Source: an uncultured Alistipes sp. (GTDB taxonomy: Bacteria > Bacteroidota > Bacteroidia > Bacteroidales > Rikenellaceae). From it: DNA of 19,239 bases. Under the pieces are notes generated by a model that was given only the letters and a program-made list of their open reading frames with translations, searched no databases and was not told where the DNA came from. The translations under genes and the position numbers were made by a program. Below are positions 7,839 to 14,604 of the stretch, in pieces; within the stretch, counting starts at the first letter, position 1; every line of letters begins with the position of its first letter. The stretch is from positions 1-19,239 of the forward strand of contig UQNV01000042.1 of assembly GCA_900542505.1 (NCBI GenBank), read 5' to 3'.

Positions 7839-7863
7839 AGTAAATAGTGCGGTTGATTTACTA

Positions 7864-7871
7864 CAAATATA
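7864..7871 (-). promoter_or_regulatory. -7 promoter box for glgB
   Basis: The bases are TATATTTG on the minus strand, an exact consensus match. The predicted leader is about 20 bases. No TTTG appears at the expected -33 distance. Confidence 0.65.
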
Positions 7872-7931
7872 ACAAAAAAAATCGACGTATCCCACGTATC
7901 GGCTCCGAAAAAACGACGTCCGGAAACGCAG

Positions 7932-7958
7932 CGGGCCCCGCCCGAAAGGCGAGGCCCG
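7932..7958 (-). terminator. Probable terminator of the lipoprotein transcript
   Basis: CGGGCCCCGCC (7932-7942) pairs with GGCGAGGCCCG (7948-7958) with one mismatch and a CGAAA loop. On the minus strand it is followed by CTGCGTTTCC, a poor T-tract. It lies about 320 bases past the annotated lipoprotein stop. Confidence 0.5.
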
Positions 7959-8206
7959 ACTGGAATCGAAGGTCCGTCCGGGTATCAGAACCGATATCCG
8001 ACACCCGGCGGAATACGAAGACAGAAAAATCCATAGCACAGCGTTGTCATCGTCTCCATATTCCCCGGGAATTACCTTCACTCCTCCATCTCGATGACAG
8101 GCAATGCCGAAACCCATATACGCATACAGGAGTTCGCACAAAGGTCGATGCCCCCCATCACAACAGCAGGAGCAGTAGAACTCATTTCAACTTTCGCGTC
8201 TATCGA

Positions 8207-8275
8207 TTATTCGTTTTCCTTGAGCAGTACGGGCGAGACGTTACCCTGATTGATGACCTGATGCATGCCGACCAT
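8207..8275 (-). pseudogene. In-frame 22-codon continuation after the lipoprotein amber stop
   Basis: These codons follow directly after TAG in the lipoprotein frame (starting MVGMHQVINQ, ending LLKENE, then TAA). Either this was the C-terminus of the lipoprotein before a nonsense change such as CAG to TAG, or it is a tiny separate ORF whose ATG abuts the stop and is read by coupled reinitiation. The first reading is simpler. Confidence 0.5.
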
Positions 8276-8674
8276 CTAGGCATCTTTTTCGGTTGCCTTG
8301 CGGAAATTGGTATAGCGAGCCGGGAATCCCATCACGGTAATCTTCAAATTGCCCGAATCGGTAGTCTCGACCTCGATGGTCGCGGCAACAATGACATCGG
8401 CTCCATACTTTTTTGCGGCATTGAGCAGTGCGGTCTTCTTGTACACCTCGACGCAGGAGAGCGATTGACAGGTTAACTGTCCGAACTCCTCGGTGTAGGG
8501 CTGGATTTTCTCTTCGGAAACCAGTTCCATGTCGGCAATAAGCGGAGTGACGAGCGCACCCTGGTTTGGCTCAATCAGACGGGTGGATACCTCCCGGTAA
8601 TCAAGCCGATGCACCGAGCACCCCGCCAACAGCGACACTGCCGCGAGTACAAAGGCCAAATGTTTGTAGTTCAT
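8276..8674 (-). CDS. Small lipoprotein of unknown function, probably cut short by an amber codon
   Basis: The 132-residue product begins with a signal peptide and a lipobox LLAGC (15-19), so Cys19 should be lipidated and the protein anchored to a membrane. The rest has the pattern AAKKYGADVIVAATIEVET (about 87-105) and ends KITVMGFPARYTNFRKATEKDA. The late G-[FY]-PA-x-Y-x-NFR motif recalls small Bacteroidota lipoproteins filed under DUF6567; I make that link from memory, not from a search. The stop is TAG and is followed in the same frame by ATG and 21 more sense codons before TAA at 8207. That continuation looks like natural protein, suggesting a lost C-terminal tail. The upstream frame (to 8905) is ignored because the signal peptide sets the start. 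No promoter is obvious. Confidence 0.8.
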   Translation of the reverse strand: MNYKHLAFVLAAVSLLAGCSVHRLDYREVSTRLIEPNQGALVTPLIADMELVSEEKIQPYTEEFGQLTCQSLSCVEVYKKTALLNAAKKYGADVIVAATIEVETTDSGNLKITVMGFPARYTNFRKATEKDA

Positions 8675-9090
8675 GATATTTGGAGTTGTCTCTCCACCGG
8701 CCCCTGGAGATTTTACCACAAAAAGAAAGTGTGGAGCCAATTCGTCTATCAAGCAGGAGGTTGTGGTAGGACCTTGACTGAAATAAACGATAAATACCCC
8801 ACACCTGAATAGATACGGAGAGCATACGCGCATGTCGTACCACCCACGATAATCTATACAAGCAATGAGTGCCGTTCGTCTATCCTTCAGTCTTGAAACT
8901 ACCACATTTCCTGCTTAGGATAAGTGCGAAAACACTTTCATCTAAAATATGTCCGCCCGCATTACGGGCTCTCAAAGACACGAATATGTCCGCCCGCATT
9001 ACGGGCTCTCAAAGACACGAAAAAAATCTCATTTGACTCCGATTGGACCCACATCGGCAATGATAATACCCTAAAATGGCTGTGCCGGGT
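8675..9090. other. Long intergenic region between divergent lipoprotein and POT genes
   Basis: The gap is 491 bp to the POT start. It carries a 37-bp tandem duplication (8946-9021) and, from 9091, the POT promoter. I see no protein-like frame in the rest and no recognisable RNA. Short imperfect inverted repeats such as AAGTG/CACTT around 8922-8937 are not enough to name a structured RNA. No consensus promoter for the lipoprotein gene is visible. Confidence 0.5.
8946..9021. repeat. 37-bp perfect tandem duplication
   Basis: Positions 8946-8982 are repeated exactly at 8983-9019, with two further matching bases. Each unit contains a small hairpin GCCCG-CATTA-CGGGC (8955-8969 and 8992-9006). There is no spacer, so this is not a CRISPR array. 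It lies 70-145 bases upstream of the POT promoter. Confidence 0.9.
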
Positions 9091-9121
9091 ATTGCCCGTC
9101 GTGAAAAAAATATTATATTTG
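9091..9121 (+). promoter_or_regulatory. Promoter of the POT transporter gene
   Basis: TTG (9092-9094), a 19-base spacer and TATATTTG (9114-9121) match the Bacteroidota consensus. Transcription would start near 9126, leaving an A-rich leader of about 40 bases, typical of well-translated Bacteroidota genes. Confidence 0.75.
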
Positions 9122-9165
9122 TCGTCAAACAAATTCCAAAAACAATCTAAAACGCAAAAACAATT

Positions 9166-10665
9166 ATGCTCAAGCAACCCAAAGGTCTGATTGCCGCGGC
9201 ACTTGCCAACACCGGCGAGCGGTTCGGCTTCTACACGATGATGGCCATCCTGACGCTCTTCCTCATGTCGAAATTCGGCATCGACGGCGAGCAGGCCGGA
9301 AAAATCTACTCGTTCTTCTACACCTCGATTTACATCCTGGCTCTGGTGGGTGGACTCATCGCCGACCGCCTGCGCAACTACAAGGGTACGATTACCGCCG
9401 GTATCGTGATTATGACGCTGGGTTACGCCGTCCTGATGGTTCCCACCATCTCGTCGAAAGCATTGGTCATCGGCGCGCTGATGATTATCGCCTTCGGTAA
9501 CGGCCTCTTCAAGGGCAACCTCCAGGCACTGGTCGGCCAGCTCTACGACAACGAGCAATACGCCAAGCTGCGCGACACGGGCTTCCAGATTTTCTACATG
9601 TTCATCAACATCGGCGCCATGGTCGCACCCTTCGCTGCCGTAGGCGTCCGCAACTGGTGGCTGCGCACGCAGGGATACCTCTACAATTCGGACCTCTCGG
9701 CCCTCTGCCACCAGTATCTGGGCGGCTCGATGGCTCCCGAGGTGGTCGACGGCCGCTTCAGCGAACTGGCTGCCCAGGTGAGCCTCAACGGTGCTCCGAC
9801 CGACATGGGCGCCTTTGCCGAGAGCTACCTCAACGCCTTCAACACGGGCTTCCACTACGCATTCGGCGTCGCCATCGTGGCACTGCTCTTCTCGCTGGTG
9901 GTCTTCCTGGCCAACAAGAAGAAGCTGCCCGACCCCAAGGTTGCCGAAAAGAACCGTCCGACCCCCTCGAAGGCCGAAATCCAGCAGGACGCCCGCGAAA
10001 TCAAGCAGCATCTCTACGCGCTGTTCGCCGTCTTTGCCATCGTCATCTTCTTCTGGTTCTCGTTCCACCAGAACGGTCTGACGCTGACGCTCTTCGCCCA
10101 GGACTACACGCGTCTTGAAATCTTCGGAATGCCCATCACGGCCGAAATCTTCCAGTCGGCCAACCCCTTCTGCGTGGTCTTCCTCACGCCGCTGGTCATT
10201 GCCGTCTTCTCGTGGCTGCGCAACCGCGGCAAGGAGCCCTCGACGCCGATGAAGATTGCCATCGGTATGGGTATCGCCGCCTTTGCCTACGTACTGATGG
10301 TTGTCGGTTCGCTGGGTCTTCCCAAACTGGCCGAGGTACAGGCACAGGGAGGTCTGGCCGTCGCCGACCGCGTCACGCCGTGGCTGCTCGTGGCAACCTA
10401 CCTGATTCTGACCGTCGCCGAGCTCTTCATCTCGCCGCTGGGTCTGTCGTTCGTCTCGAAGGTGGCTCCCCAGAAGCTGCAGGGTCTGATGCAGGGCTGC
10501 TGGCTCGGCGCCACGGCCATCGGCAACGGACTGCTCTTCATCGGCCCGATTCTCTACAAGCGCATCTCCATCTCGGCTACGTGGAGCATCTTCGTGATTG
10601 TCTGCGCCATCTCGATGATTGCCATGCTGGCCATGGTCAAGTGGCTCGAGCGGGTGACCAAATAA
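9166..10665 (+). CDS. POT/PTR2-family proton-coupled peptide transporter
   Basis: This inner-membrane major-facilitator protein of 499 residues imports di- or tripeptides with protons. Family signatures are visible: ERFGFY in the first helix (18-23), GNGLFKGN (111-118) with Lys116, the PTR2 signature region FQIFYMFINIGAMVAP (140-155) and ELFISPLGLSFVSKVAP (419-435). About twelve to fourteen hydrophobic helices can be traced, with a charged cytoplasmic stretch near 250-282 between the two halves. The canonical proton-coupling motif ExxER reads NTGER here (Asn15 in place of the first Glu). An extended loop at about 162-222 lies between helices. The start ATGCTCAAG is preceded by a good promoter and A-rich leader. 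A strong terminator follows, so the gene is monocistronic. Confidence 0.94.
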   Translation: MLKQPKGLIAAALANTGERFGFYTMMAILTLFLMSKFGIDGEQAGKIYSFFYTSIYILALVGGLIADRLRNYKGTITAGIVIMTLGYAVLMVPTISSKALVIGALMIIAFGNGLFKGNLQALVGQLYDNEQYAKLRDTGFQIFYMFINIGAMVAPFAAVGVRNWWLRTQGYLYNSDLSALCHQYLGGSMAPEVVDGRFSELAAQVSLNGAPTDMGAFAESYLNAFNTGFHYAFGVAIVALLFSLVVFLANKKKLPDPKVAEKNRPTPSKAEIQQDAREIKQHLYALFAVFAIVIFFWFSFHQNGLTLTLFAQDYTRLEIFGMPITAEIFQSANPFCVVFLTPLVIAVFSWLRNRGKEPSTPMKIAIGMGIAAFAYVLMVVGSLGLPKLAEVQAQGGLAVADRVTPWLLVATYLILTVAELFISPLGLSFVSKVAPQKLQGLMQGCWLGATAIGNGLLFIGPILYKRISISATWSIFVIVCAISMIAMLAMVKWLERVTK

Positions 10666-10691
10666 CGCGGTCTCAACCGCATGCCGAAAGC

Positions 10692-10731
10692 GAGGGGGGG
10701 GGCGATGCCGTGGCATCGCCCCCTTCTCTTT
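10692..10731 (+). terminator. Rho-independent terminator of the POT gene
   Basis: GGGGGCGATGCC (10698-10709) pairs with GGCATCGCCCCC (10712-10723), followed by TTCTCTTTG. The left arm starts in a run of nine G. Confidence 0.85.
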
Positions 10732-10827
10732 GTCGCCGCCCCGAAGCCGAAGCGGGAATCACTCGGCCCGCAGCCGCGGAGAAACAGCCCGCAAAGGCTT
10801 GCCCGCCCGTCACGAGCCGAGTATGCG

Positions 10828-11340
10828 TTACTCCGCCAACGCCCGACGCACCGCCTCGACGGCCTGCGCATAGTCGGGTTCATGGCTCACCTCGGGCACA
10901 TACTCGATGTAGCGAATCCGGTCGTCACGGCCGACCACCACCACGCCGCGCGCCAGCAGCCGCAGCCCCGGAAGGACGAATCCGTACTTCATGCCGAAGT
11001 CGAGCTGCTGATAGTCCGACAGCACCTCGACGCGGTCGATGCCCTCGGCCGCGCAGAAGCGCTTCTGCGCAAAGGGGAGGTCGACCGAAATCGCCACGAT
11101 GGTCACCTCGTCGCCCAGCGCCGACGCCTCGCGGTTGAAGCGGATGTTCTGCAGCGAGCAGACGGGGGTGTCGACCGACGGGAAAACGCTGTAGACGCGC
11201 ACCCGGCCGCGCAGACACTCCGACGACACGGGGGCCAGGTCCTGACCCGTCAATACGAAATCGGGGGCCACATCGCCCACGCGCCGCGGCGTGCCCTCCA
11301 GCTCGAAGGGCCGACCGCCGAACAAAACTTTCTCTCCCAT
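10828..11340 (-). CDS. tpx: Thiol peroxidase (Tpx, atypical 2-Cys peroxiredoxin)
   Basis: This cytoplasmic enzyme reduces hydrogen peroxide and organic peroxides using thioredoxin. It is 170 residues, close to the usual 165-168. The start VLFGGRPFELEG and the GDVAPDFVL segment (22-30) are Tpx hallmarks. The peroxidatic site is SVDTPVCSLQ with Cys61, and the resolving cysteine is Cys96 in KRFCAAEG, giving the intramolecular disulfide typical of Tpx. LSDYQQLDFGMKYG (107-120) and the RGVVVVGRDDRI strand (131-142) also fit. The gene is convergent with POT and lies 203 bp downstream of the S41 peptidase gene on the same strand. I see no consensus promoter directly upstream. Confidence 0.95.
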   Translation of the reverse strand: MGEKVLFGGRPFELEGTPRRVGDVAPDFVLTGQDLAPVSSECLRGRVRVYSVFPSVDTPVCSLQNIRFNREASALGDEVTIVAISVDLPFAQKRFCAAEGIDRVEVLSDYQQLDFGMKYGFVLPGLRLLARGVVVVGRDDRIRYIEYVPEVSHEPDYAQAVEAVRRALAE

Positions 11341-11393
11341 AACGTTTTACTGTTTAGTTATTGTCCTTGCCCCGCAGCCCGGTGCGGCACGCC

Positions 11394-11403
11394 GCTCCGG
11401 AGC
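11394..11403. repeat. 10-bp palindrome upstream of tpx
   Basis: GCTCCGGAGC is a perfect palindrome in the 203-bp gap between the S41 peptidase gene and tpx. Nothing else is recognised in that gap. Confidence 0.4.
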
Positions 11404-11543
11404 CGAAGGGCTCTTTTCCTTTCATACATCGTCCGAGCGGCCCGGCGCCGCATGCCTGCCATCGGAGGTCGCTCCGCGGACTGTTCTCTGCTGCAAAAGC
11501 CGTACCGCCTGCCCGGCCCTGTCTCGGGGCTACACGTCCCACC

Positions 11544-13283
11544 CTATTGCCGGGCCAGCTCCAGGGCCCGTTCGAGCACCTCGTCACGCCCGGCCTGCAC
11601 CCCTTCGGCCGTCGGGCAGAGCTCGACATCGAGGCGCACGCCTACGGCCTGGGTCGGGGTTCCGTCCGGATAGAGGACGCCGACGCCGGAGAAACTGGTT
11701 AGCTGACCGGGCAGCGGAATCCAGACAATGTCGCCGTCGGCACCCGAGGTCGGCGAACCGATGGTCAGCGTCTGCGGGCATCGCTGCAGCGCCATGGCCT
11801 GGTACTCGGGGTTGCTCTGCGTCAGCTCGTTCACGAGTAAGATCACCCGCCCTTTGTAGGGCTCGGCACACCGCTTGGCTTCCTCCCCGAAGCCTTCGTA
11901 AATCCACTGCTCCTGCCGGAAGAAGAGGCCGGGCAGGGCCAGCGTCGGATGTACCATCTGCCAGGCAACGACCGGCTCGGTGCGCAGCGACTGGCCAATC
12001 AACGCTATCAGCGCGTCGGCCACATTCAGCGGGTAGGTGCGCAGGTCGATGATGAGCGCCCGCGTGCGGGACAGCGTCTGCCCGACCTCGGCGAGGTGCT
12101 CGCGTGAGAAGGTCCCGGCGTAGATGTAACCCACCGAATCGGCCAGCAGGCGGAAGGGCGGCTGCGTGAGTTGGGCCGGGTCGTAAAGGGGGGAGACGTT
12201 GCCATAGGGCACCGTTGCCACGTGGAGCGTGTCGCAGGCCCCGGCGCGGCGGAGGACCACCTCGGCGGTATCGCGGCGCGTGCAGAGCCCGTAATAACGG
12301 GCGGCCCGGCGCAGGCTCGCCTCATTCGACCGCGAGGCATACTCCCGCAGCAGCTCCAGCCGTTCGGAGATAGGCTCCCCGTCGATGGCCACCACCTCGT
12401 CGCCCCGTTCGAGGAGACTGTCGCCGGAGTAGCCGACAAAGAGGCGCCCTTCGGCCTGGAGCGGCCATACGGGCAGCATCCGCTGTCCGAAGAGCATCTC
12501 AATCGGCGCGTAGGCATGGCCGTCGTTAAGCTCGCGAATCAGCCGGAAGTAGAGCCGTGAGAAGCGGACGGGGTCCGTCTCGCCCCCCATGAGAGGAATA
12601 TAGGTAGAGAGCACTTCATTCCAGGGGTGCAGCGTCAGCGAACGGTTCGGAGCATAATATTCGATGACGTTCCACAACCGGAAGAGCGTCAGCAGGTTGA
12701 GCCCGCTATCCATCTGCGGGGTCGGATAGAACCTCTCGTTGCGCAACGAAAGATAGTGATAACCCGGTCCGTTTTCCATTGTTCCCATGCGGAGGTAGTA
12801 GTTCTCATCGCGCTCGGCATAACGCAGCTCCTGCAACAGCTTCGAGAGCTCCCCGCCCAGCAGCACGGTGTCGGCCGTCCACCCGAGGTCGGCCGTCTCG
12901 ACCAGGTCATACGGAGCCAGCGCCTGTTCGCACTCGACCCGGTTGGGGGTGTAATCTCCCAGCGAGCGTACCCAGTCGAGCAGGTGCCGGTTGCGGGTCC
13001 CCCGGTCGGCATGCACGACCCGCGGCAACAGGGCAAAGAGGGCGCTGTCGACATCGACGCGACACAGCGTGTCACAGAAGACCGGATGGTGGTACTTCAC
13101 ATAGCCCCAGACACGGCAGAGGGTTTCGAGATTCCCGACAGCGCGGGAATCCTTCAGAGCCTCCGCCGTGAGGTTGAATCCGGAGGAGGCGGGGGCAGGG
13201 ACGGGAGGTTGCTGGGCCTGCATGACAGGTGTAACGCACAACAGACAAAGCAGGATGCAGAAAATACGAAACACTGGTCTCAT
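11544..13283 (-). CDS. Secreted S41-family serine peptidase
   Basis: This is an exported peptidase related to C-terminal processing proteases and tricorn. The 579-residue product has an N-terminal signal peptide (hydrophobic 4-21, likely cut after MQA at 23) and no lipobox in position. An N-terminal region (about 45-260) contains LCRVWGYVKYHHP and LFRLWNVIEYYAPNR, two copies of the same kind of motif. A PDZ-like segment follows (about 285-310, GDEVVAIDGEPI). The protease domain is at about 380-560, with the nucleophile Ser490 in TQSNPEY (Glu493 nearby) and GSPTSGADGDIVWIPLPG (509-526). The C-terminus GVQAGRDEVLERALEL is standard for the Bacteroidota branch. NDGHAY (253-258) probably supplies a catalytic or structural His. 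Start MRPVFRIF is set by the signal peptide; 33 upstream in-frame residues are excluded. Substrate unknown. Confidence 0.9.
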   Translation of the reverse strand: MRPVFRIFCILLCLLCVTPVMQAQQPPVPAPASSGFNLTAEALKDSRAVGNLETLCRVWGYVKYHHPVFCDTLCRVDVDSALFALLPRVVHADRGTRNRHLLDWVRSLGDYTPNRVECEQALAPYDLVETADLGWTADTVLLGGELSKLLQELRYAERDENYYLRMGTMENGPGYHYLSLRNERFYPTPQMDSGLNLLTLFRLWNVIEYYAPNRSLTLHPWNEVLSTYIPLMGGETDPVRFSRLYFRLIRELNDGHAYAPIEMLFGQRMLPVWPLQAEGRLFVGYSGDSLLERGDEVVAIDGEPISERLELLREYASRSNEASLRRAARYYGLCTRRDTAEVVLRRAGACDTLHVATVPYGNVSPLYDPAQLTQPPFRLLADSVGYIYAGTFSREHLAEVGQTLSRTRALIIDLRTYPLNVADALIALIGQSLRTEPVVAWQMVHPTLALPGLFFRQEQWIYEGFGEEAKRCAEPYKGRVILLVNELTQSNPEYQAMALQRCPQTLTIGSPTSGADGDIVWIPLPGQLTSFSGVGVLYPDGTPTQAVGVRLDVELCPTAEGVQAGRDEVLERALELARQ

Positions 13284-13631
13284 TTTACTTATTGTTAAGT
13301 GATACAAGCAGATACTCGATTGGTAAAAACAATATTTCAAAAACGACCACAATATTGAAGTGCTCTTTTCAGAAATAAACATAAATGACCGCCCAAAATC
13401 CTCCTCGGAGAATGCCGTTAAATTGGATATTTCATCGACCGCAGACTTTCATGCAACAAATTCTCTAATCCAATTCCTTCGGTTCAGGAAACTCATTTGT
13501 TCCAACTATTGCAAATATATACAAAATATTTTAGATATAACAGTTTTATTTAAAAATATCTGCACTGCGGTGAATTTCTTGTGTTGGATGGATAAGACGG
13601 CTTTCTTGCATGTATATTAAGATAAATGTCA
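13284..13631. other. AT-rich intergenic region between divergent S41 and TetR-type genes
   Basis: The base composition drops to clearly AT-rich from about 13284. The gap holds possible divergent promoters and a 10-bp direct repeat TTGTGTTGGA (13579-13588 and 13637-13646). I see no gene in it; the short frame at 13360-13620 has no protein-like features. Confidence 0.5.
13512..13519 (-). promoter_or_regulatory. Possible -7 box for the S41 peptidase gene
   Basis: The bases are TATATTTG on the minus strand. It lies about 230 bases from the S41 start, implying a long leader, and has no good -33 element. In AT-rich DNA this could be a chance match. Confidence 0.35.
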
Positions 13632-13639
13632 TATATTTG
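13632..13639 (+). promoter_or_regulatory. -7 promoter box for the TetR-type gene
   Basis: TATATTTG is an exact match. Transcription would begin near 13644, which rules out the ATG at 13626 as the start codon. One copy of the TTGTGTTGGA direct repeat overlaps the end of the box and the start site. Confidence 0.6.
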
Positions 13640-13691
13640 TGTTGGAATGTTTATCGACATCCGTAATACCTACCCAATCAGATACTACGAT

Positions 13692-14405
13692 ATGGCGGAA
13701 AGAGTAAGACGCACGAATGCTGAAATAGATAATACCGTAATGACTGAACTCGAAAAACTGGTCGTCAAGTGTGGTTTCGGCAACGTGCTTGTCACGGAAT
13801 TGATGGCCAACGCCCGTTTGGACCCCCCTGTCTTTTATCGGCGCTATGGATCTATCGACAATCTTTATGACAAGTTGGCTCAGAGATATGACTTCTGGAT
13901 TAATAACACGATTGACACGTCAGAGTTGAGCGTCCTGGGACCTAAATTGTTCTTTGCAAAAACCCTAAAAATGCTGTACAGGGAGTTATGCAACAATGTG
14001 GTCATGCAGAAACTGTTGCTTTGGGAAATGTCGGCCGACAATGAGACGACCCGGAGAACAGCTTGTATCCGGGATTTGATGAACATGAATCTGGTCGAAT
14101 ATTACGACATGCTGTTCAAATCCGCTCATATCAATATCCGAAGCATTATCGCCCTCTTGATTTCGGGGAGCTATTACCTGATTCTGCATAAGGAACGGGC
14201 GCCTTTTTGTAAGATTGATTTTGATACGCCCGAAGGCGAGGCGGCCTTTTCGGAGGCGGTGGATGCTTTAGCTGATATGCTGTTTAATCGGATTGAAGTC
14301 CACGACGAAAAGCGGGCATGTTACGAACGCATGCTCAAAGACGGAATCAGCAAGAAAAAGGCCTGCCAATACCTGGGGGTGGATATCCATGAATTCGATA
14401 GCTGA
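13692..14405 (+). CDS. TetR-type transcriptional regulator with C-terminal second HTH-like motif
   Basis: This 237-residue protein has the TetR DNA-binding domain at its N-terminus (NAEIDNTVMTELEKLV at 9-24, then VTELMANARLDPPVFYRRYG at about 34-53). The middle (about 85-200) resembles a family found in many Bacteroides copies, with LLLWEMSADNETTRRTA (108-124) and ISGSYYLILHKERAPFCKIDFDTPEG (157-182). The last 27 residues, YERMLKDGISKKKACQYLGVD, look like a second short helix-turn-helix. I start at MAERVRRTN because family similarity begins there; ATG at 13647 would be a leaderless alternative, and 13626 lies upstream of the promoter. The gene is clearly richer in A and T than its neighbours, which suggests recent transfer. 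No regulated partner gene adjoins it downstream, only remnants. Confidence 0.85.
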   Translation: MAERVRRTNAEIDNTVMTELEKLVVKCGFGNVLVTELMANARLDPPVFYRRYGSIDNLYDKLAQRYDFWINNTIDTSELSVLGPKLFFAKTLKMLYRELCNNVVMQKLLLWEMSADNETTRRTACIRDLMNMNLVEYYDMLFKSAHINIRSIIALLISGSYYLILHKERAPFCKIDFDTPEGEAAFSEAVDALADMLFNRIEVHDEKRACYERMLKDGISKKKACQYLGVDIHEFDS

Positions 14406-14446
14406 AATCTGCTGTTTTAAGGATATGCCAGATTATCGTACTTGCA

Positions 14447-14477
14447 TTTGTTTCACCTCCCTTGTATTGTAACTTTC
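14447..14477 (+). promoter_or_regulatory. Promoter-like site with no gene behind it
   Basis: TTTG (14447-14450), a 19-base spacer and TAACTTTC (14470-14477) match the Bacteroidota promoter with one mismatch in the last base. The next 90 bases carry two hairpins and no ORF, so it is either the promoter of a lost gene or of a short RNA. Confidence 0.4.
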
Positions 14478-14542
14478 AGCGAAATATCGAGAGAGTATTG
14501 AATATTCAAGTTATGCGGTAAATCACCGCACATACAAGCCGC

Positions 14543-14568
14543 ATAGAGCGAATAAGAATTCGTTCTAT
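14543..14568. terminator. 11-bp hairpin, possible terminator
   Basis: ATAGAGCGAAT pairs with ATTCGTTCTAT (one G-U pair) around an AAGA loop. It is followed by AGTTACTTCTCC on the plus strand, a poor T-tract. It could end transcription from the TetR-type gene or from the orphan promoter. Confidence 0.4.
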
Positions 14569-14604
14569 AGTTACTTCTCCAACAGAACTTTCCGGGTCGG
14601 AACG

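Larger units (their letters stand above)
7839..8206. other. Intergenic region between glgB and lipoprotein gene
   Basis: The region holds the glgB promoter near 7864 and a GC-rich hairpin at 7932-7958. I see no credible gene in the remainder. Frames reading through it on both strands lack family-like features. Confidence 0.5.
14406..14604. other. AT-rich gap with orphan promoter-like site and hairpins
   Basis: No protein-coding frame is supported. The gap contains a promoter-like site (14447-14477), a small hairpin TGCGGT-AAATC-ACCGCA (14514-14530) and a longer hairpin at 14543-14568. Confidence 0.5.

Noticed and set aside
5751..7847. Long plus-strand open frame opposite glgB (698 codons)
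   Set aside because: It is the antisense shadow of glgB in GC-rich DNA. It is Arg/His/Val-rich with no family motifs, while the minus strand has a complete branching enzyme.
7839..8141. 101-residue N-terminal extension of glgB
   Set aside because: It has no similarity to branching enzymes and crosses an exact TATATTTG promoter box, so the start at 7838 is correct.
8946..9021. Repeat of CRISPR-like length (37 bp)
   Set aside because: There are only two copies, directly abutting with no spacer, and no cas genes nearby. It is a plain tandem duplication.
8962..10716. Long minus-strand open frame opposite the POT gene (584 codons)
   Set aside because: It has the composition of an antisense shadow (Asp/Glu/His/Arg-rich, no motifs) and overlaps an unmistakable transporter with its own promoter and terminator.
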